Assembly (NCBI GenBank): GCA_963678705.1
Contig: OY783214.1
Location: 13,826,001 to 13,890,000 of the forward strand
Length of the DNA stretch: 64,000 nucleotides
Direction: 5' to 3'
Source: Panorpa germanica
Taxonomy: Eukaryota; Arthropoda; Insecta; Mecoptera; Panorpidae
The translations under genes were made by a program, and so were the position numbers. Every line of letters begins with the position of its first letter. Positions within the stretch are counted from its first letter, which is position 1. Positions 58,838 to 64,000 of this stretch are shown here, one piece after another. A model generated the notes under the pieces. It was not told the DNA's origin, ran no database searches, and saw only the letters and a program-made list of their open reading frames with translations.

Positions 58838-61024
58838 AATCTATAACTATAACCTATATATAACAAGTTAAATTTCCAAGATAACCTAGTTCACTTATCA
58901 ATTCAGATGTTCCAACTTTACATCCGTATCCTTTTAAGTCTGTCTGAACAAGAAATTGGTAAACCTAATATTTGTTAGTGATAAATATTGATGCCATGCT
59001 TTCAACAATATTTGAATAAGTTTCATAATATTTATATAAGATTAGTATATCGAGATATGTTATGAATTAGTATACAATACTCGTATTACCACCAGATGGA
59101 TTTAGTAGAATAAGAATGACAATAGCTATCAAAAGCAAACAATTGTGTGTATTGTATATATAGGCGTATGAGCAAATATTGACGCGCCTTATATAAAAGA
59201 AATCATGAAGAAAAGGTTGAATTTGTGTCAAATGGGTTTGAAAATGTTGTTACAAAATGTATTGTGTTATTATTAAAAATAAGTAATTAAATTAAAAACT
59301 AATTATAGAAAATAACAAGATTTAATTTTCGCGATTACCTCGCAAGTTGAAAAACCGCGTAATTATGTTAGTTTCTGAATTATTTAACTGAATGTGAATT
59401 TGTTTAGGAATATCGAACATACGTTGTTATAGAACCGATCAAAGAACCCAACTGTTTACAGAACAGTTATTTCAGAATATTCACTGTCAAACCGTCGAAC
59501 GTTGTATTATTACAAAGTTAAATTATGTGTTTGCATGAAGTCTTTCACACAAATCCGCAATAAATTATAATTTCTAAAACTCCTAATCTTGTCTAAACAT
59601 AAAATCTAAATCACTATTTGCTTCTGAGAGCTGTGCTGAAGATAGCATCTCCCACAATTCCCCCCTTCCCTGGCTGCCCCTTGTTTTCACTAAACTTGCA
59701 TTCTCACAGCTTAGACTTAGGTTTATCTTAACCAAAACCAACAGAATCTACTAAATGCAAAACATATGCGCATCGTTGTGTCGTCTGGATTTGACCTGGA
59801 ATAAAGATCCACTATAATTTGTTAAAACACATGTGTTGGAAGGTTTTATTTATGTGGCTTCCTCATCTATATTGTCAGAGCATCTTTACTTGGTTTTTTG
59901 GAGCCACAAAATTAACGTAAAAATATTTCTTAGAAAAAATAGATTGCATAATATTTTTTAATTTATCGCTTATATCAAATAGTAAAAATATTTCATTTCT
60001 TAAAACATTTACAAATATATTTTTAGATAATCGTGAAATTATGGAACACTTATATTTATATTTGTAGCGTAGAAGGTGTTAACTAATAAATTAGCTAAAA
60101 TGAGTTATCATACTGGAGCGAATTTTGCCTTATACTTCGTGGGACGAGCGGTTATGTAAATACTTGAAGCCTTCGACAATTTGCTTATATTTTTATCCAC
60201 CGAAGATAATAAGGAATCAAATCTTTACAAAGGCTAATTTCTTTATTCAGTCACTTTAGATTTAGAGTTTATACCAAATGTCTGAACCAACCTTTTTCCC
60301 TCTAGAGTTTCATTGCGTTTTTAACCTAAAAAAACACATGTTCATTTTTATTTCTTATTTATTTTTTATCTCATTGCCTTAGTTGGCGTTTAATAACTAA
60401 TTAAATTCGATTTCGTGAATAAAAAGTAACTTAAATTGAGTATGACAAAAATAAGTTAATGACTAGTATAAACTATAGATCAAAGTTACTCTTAATATTT
60501 ATTAGAAAAAATTATTGAAAATTTTTAAATTGATATCTTTTTTTGACACCAATATTTTTTCATTAGCTACACGTTTTCTTTTTAAATTTTCTGATTCATT
60601 TCATTTTGAATTTTAAATGAAATATAATATACGAGTACTATATATGAAATAGTTGCAATCAATCATATTCCCTGATATTTTTTGAAATTTCCTGAAATTC
60701 CCTGATATTTCCATGATATTTCTAGGTTGCATTAAATTCCCTGATAATTCCCGGATTCCCGGATCACAAACATTAATGCCAAATCCCACTTCTGAACTTA
60801 GTTATTCACCTGTGAAACTTTGTGATATGTGAAACAAAACACAAACACGGTCGAGCTTAGGGGAACCAATCAAGAACTTTTTTTACTTCGTAATGTTATT
60901 AAAAAGAGATCTGCGGCAGCAAGAAGAAGACGTTGTGGCGACTCCTTTCAGCTGGAGCATAATTCAGAGACCACAGTACAAAAAAATGCACTCGCACATA
61001 GAATTCCATTCCCATTCCAATAAA
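58838..61024. other. Gene-free interval
   Basis: The stretch at about 60668-60770 repeats the word TTCCCTGATA and variants five times, a decayed simple array. A basic open frame at 60829-61023 (KKRSAAARRRRCGDSF) has no recognised relative. Confidence 0.4.
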
Positions 61025-61179
61025 TAGGGTCTTTGAACAAGAGCGGTTATTTTAAATAAATAGAATAATGCAATATTTCGATGACATTTGACAGATACTG
61101 TGTGTCATTACTAACCTCAAATTTTGTACTTTAGAATAAAAGAAAAATATCACCACTTTTCTCTTGTTGAAAGACTCTA
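61025..61179. mobile_element. MITE with TAGGGTCTTTGAACAAGAG termini
   Basis: TAGGGTCTTTGAACAAGAGC on the left and TTCTCTTGTTGAAAGACTCTA on the right pair as inverted repeats of about 21 bp, with 155 bp in total. A related single end is at about 50866. It is non-coding. Confidence 0.6.
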
Positions 61180-61194
61180 CATTAATTTCACAAG

Positions 61195-61353
61195 AAAAGG
61201 AAAAGAAGACATTGATAGTTTAACACCTAAATTGCGTAAAATATAATTGAAGATCTTAACTTCAAGAAAGATAAATTTATATTAAAAGTTAAATCAGATG
61301 AGCCAGGTGACCCGAGGAAACAATCTCTGAAAACATTGACCCTTCATAACTAA
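61195..61353 (+). pseudogene. Possible coding relic, interrupted
   Basis: Two overlapping frames separated by a stop/shift read KGKEDIDSLTPKLRKI and EDLNFKKDKFILKVKSDEPG, then DPRKQSLKTLTLHN-stop. The composition is protein-like, but the frame is broken and I recognise no family. It could be a transposon or gene fragment. Confidence 0.25.
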
Positions 61354-62170
61354 TTTTATCACAATATCAGACGCTATATTGTATAAATATAACATATTTG
61401 CTAAGTATAAAATTTCTAAAAAATATAATAGGTATTAGGGGTATAACGTGTGCTGCTACCATAGGCGAACACACTGCACAGTAAATAAATCTTGCTACTA
61501 TTTGTTTGTTCAGCTCTCCGACAGTTTTCAATGACAAAAGAATTCTATTTTTTTATCAGTTCTTATGCCTCATTTAAAGTATTTGTTCAGTAACCTTTTT
61601 CTCCCCTTTAACGTATCAACCGACTCCTGCACAGTACCCTCTTCTTCCAGACAAATCCATAACTAACCTACAAATTTAATAGAATATTATATTACAACCA
61701 AAAAATAATAACAATAGATCTCTTATACTACCAACACCCACGCATCGTCGTATATACTGATGTAGTGACAGGGCCGCATTAGGTTGTGATCTCAAACTAA
61801 TTGTTTTGTCAGAGTTCAATCATTTGGCGCATTTCGGTATCTAAATAGTGTCTAGCATGCAGTCTTAATGTCAAATCGATAACGTAAACGTAACGTAAAT
61901 TAATGTACTATTTCACTTATTTTTACATCAGTCTTTTTATAATAATATTAAATAAATGTAAAATACACTTCAAATTTTTTACTAGTAGTTTAATATGTAA
62001 GCTTGCATAAAAACTTTTATTTACTTTAATAATTGTCATTTTAAAATAAAGGCATCATCCAATTACATAATATAAATTTCCCCCGGTCCCCTCTGTTGTG
62101 ACGTCACACATTTGAAAATTACATTCTCTTTGTTGTTTATTAATATTTATTTTTACAGTAGATTTTTACG
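61354..62170. other. Gene-free interval
   Basis: AT-rich, no feature recognised. Confidence 0.4.
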
Positions 62171-62436
62171 CAGTAACATTTAACATTTGGAGTTTAACAT
62201 TTTGGAGTCACTTTGACATCATATTCATGCGTATAATTTTTTTGTCATGAACGAGTTCATTTACAGTCCAGTTTCCAACAGTCGTTCATATGAAATGTCT
62301 ATTTATCGGCTACAATTGGCGAAACCACTCCACCTGTCGGAATACAAATGAAGGAAAAGTTGATGCGAACTATAATTGAAGTGCAATAGTGATGGAAACG
62401 TCACAGAACAGGACACTTCACCATATTGTTTACTGT
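62171..62436 (+). mobile_element. MITE of the CAGTAAACATTTTGG family, copy 3
   Basis: CAGTAACATTTAACATTTGG starts the element, with the terminal word partly duplicated; it ends CCATATTGTTTACTG. The interior CCACCTGTCGGAATACAAAT and GTTGATGCGAACTATAATTG match copies 1 and 2. Confidence 0.75.
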
Positions 62437-63120
62437 GGAAGATCCTGACTGCCCCCCTCACCCCTCTCCCTGTAAAGTCTTGTCACACTTCGAGGAATCA
62501 CACTTGCGTGTGATTAATGCGTAATTAATGGATGGTCTCTAAATGTAAACTTTTCTATGTTAAATATATGTAACTGTGTTCAGCGGAATAAATATATGGT
62601 TTTTTCGCAGGACTCCTTTTATATACCCATATAGTTATTCCTCCCTTTAATCTATTTAGCCTAAGGTGTAATGCGGACCTGATTCTTATGGACCGGTGTA
62701 CACGCATGTGTGTATAACGTATTGTACAACGCTGAACGCACTGCTTGACAGATGTGAAGCGATCACAATTTCCGTTGTGTTACAATTTTTTATATTGTAC
62801 CGAGTAAAATATAGAAGAAATAGAAGAAGCTATCGCATATTATACGGAAATCCTATGAACATAATACCCAGAGCTTTCGTGTTCGTTTTCACGTTATAGG
62901 TAAGTAAGAGTGATTCGAAATCCAACTTCATAATCACACTGTCACTACAGAAAAAAACATAACCTTATTAGACAGCAGTATAGCTCACATATTATAAGAC
63001 TAGATAGAAAATAGAACGATGCATGAGATATAAATGATTTTTTTAAAACCAAGCACGAATTGCACAGACGCAGTTAATTTATTTCAGTTGTACCAACGTT
63101 AGCATGACCTCTCATATAAA

Positions 63121-63177
63121 TTAATGATCCGAAGTCGCACGCTGGGGTCGTCCATCTCCGTCGTTGTCGTCCGCCAT
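63121..63177 (-). other. Candidate start region of a minus-strand gene
   Basis: AGCAAAGATGGCGGACGACA at 63164-63183 is both a YY1/Pho-type motif and a good start context. The frame reads MADDNDGDGRPQRATSDH-stop, and no strong donor interrupts it. It may be a first exon with a non-consensus donor or only a promoter motif. Confidence 0.25.
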
Positions 63178-63817
63178 CTTTGCTACATTCTAAATTCATT
63201 GACGAGAACGACACGTGACACCACCAATTGTTTTGAACTTTGGAAGTGCCTTAATTAATGTAATTCATGTAAAACATGGCGTGTACGATGTTCTACCACA
63301 GGGATGTGAAACTTATGTAATTAAAATTATGTGCTATATTGATATTTTTAAAGATAAGGCATACCATATGAAATGTTAATGATTACAACATAGTTAAAAA
63401 TCCGTTGTCCAGGCAACAAAGTTTCTACAGAGGGGAACCGATACAAAGAGAGGTTAAATTTCAAATAACAAAGCTATTATAAATACCGCAGTTTTAAGTC
63501 ATCAATATATTACAGTTAAACCTCGAAACAGCAATGTCAACAAACAATTTAAATGAAATAAATTTTGTAGTAAATGAATATATCTAAATATTGATTGTAA
63601 TAAAATTCGACATTATTCTAATGAAGTAATATTCAGTTGCATATTTCTTAACTACCAAAATCCGAAACGAGGCGTCGAAATCTTTTAACATGACCAAGAA
63701 TTCGAAACCATACCTTTCTTCACATAGTTATGATGACTTATAAAAAGTAAAGGGCGTGTTAAAGTAAAAAAAGGAGAAGTAAGATGGAGATATAAGAATA
63801 CAGTAAAAGGAAGCGGT

Positions 63818-63993
63818 AAAGGCAAAGAGAGAGATAGCTGCCGAGTGTCATATCTGTCTCTTTTTAGTCGAATCGCTGCTGCTGGCTTGGCTCATTGACG
63901 GTGAGGTAGAGGGTAAGCAAGCAAGCAAACGCAGTGGTCCGCTAGAAAGAGAAACACAGAACACTCGTCAGCTATCTCTCTCTTTGCCTTTAT
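63818..63993. mobile_element. Palindromic mini-element (AGAGATAGCT ends), copy 2
   Basis: AAAGGCAAAGAGAGAGATAG on the left and CTATCTCTCTCTTTGCCTTT on the right form nearly perfect terminal inverted repeats. The interior matches 49335-49493. It is about 176 bp and lies at the very edge of the window. Confidence 0.7.
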
Positions 63994-64000
63994 CGCAGTA

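Noticed and set aside
1..64000. CRISPR arrays, phage or bacterial mobile systems
   Set aside because: No short regularly spaced direct repeats with unique spacers, and the gene structure is eukaryotic throughout.

Overview
The window looks like AT-rich nuclear DNA from an arthropod, almost certainly an insect. The genes are small and split by GT-AG introns, one encodes a cuticle-type chitin-binding protein, and the space between genes is packed with short inverted-repeat transposons (MITEs) and LINE 3' ends. Nothing bacterial or plasmid-like is present, and I cannot name the insect order.

Six protein genes can be modelled by joining exons at matching splice phases. On the left (minus strand) is a secreted one-domain peritrophin-type protein (CPAP1 class, 244-1477). 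At 12766-14715 (plus) is a SIAH-like protein holding two complete seven-in-absentia modules in tandem. At 18787-20986 (plus) are the last four exons of a Ser/Arg-rich protein with one clear SH3 domain and one SH3-like segment. Then three conserved housekeeping genes and one less familiar gene lie on the minus strand: RER1 (27457-28185), ribosomal protein eL6/RpL6 (29538-31263 plus a 5' UTR exon), ANKRD13C-like (39422-40738, intronless) and a two-membrane-span protein with three PPxY motifs (33408-34376 plus an exon at 42957-43141). If that last exon join is right, the ANKRD13C-like gene sits inside an 8.6 kb intron of the PPxY gene.

RpL6 appears to be a snoRNA host. Four of its five introns, including the 5' UTR intron, carry a related C/D-box-like RNA with the same 12-nt antisense element, which I recall as complementary to a conserved 28S rRNA stretch.

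The 21.6-25.7 kb interval is a large foldback structure: about seven 87-bp tandem units, about seven 146-bp tandem units, a palindromic centre, then the 146-bp units again in opposite orientation. This is the architecture of Foldback/Galileo-like elements, with a unit close to nucleosome length.

The rest is mobile-element debris: a family bounded by ATGGGCTTGTGTCC (four copies), a family bounded by CAGTAAACATTTTGG (three copies), an element with 53-bp terminal inverted repeats, a hAT-type element with a perfect 8-bp target duplication, several palindromic mini-elements and two LINE 3' ends. From 43 kb to the right edge I find no gene I can name, only a few weak exon candidates.
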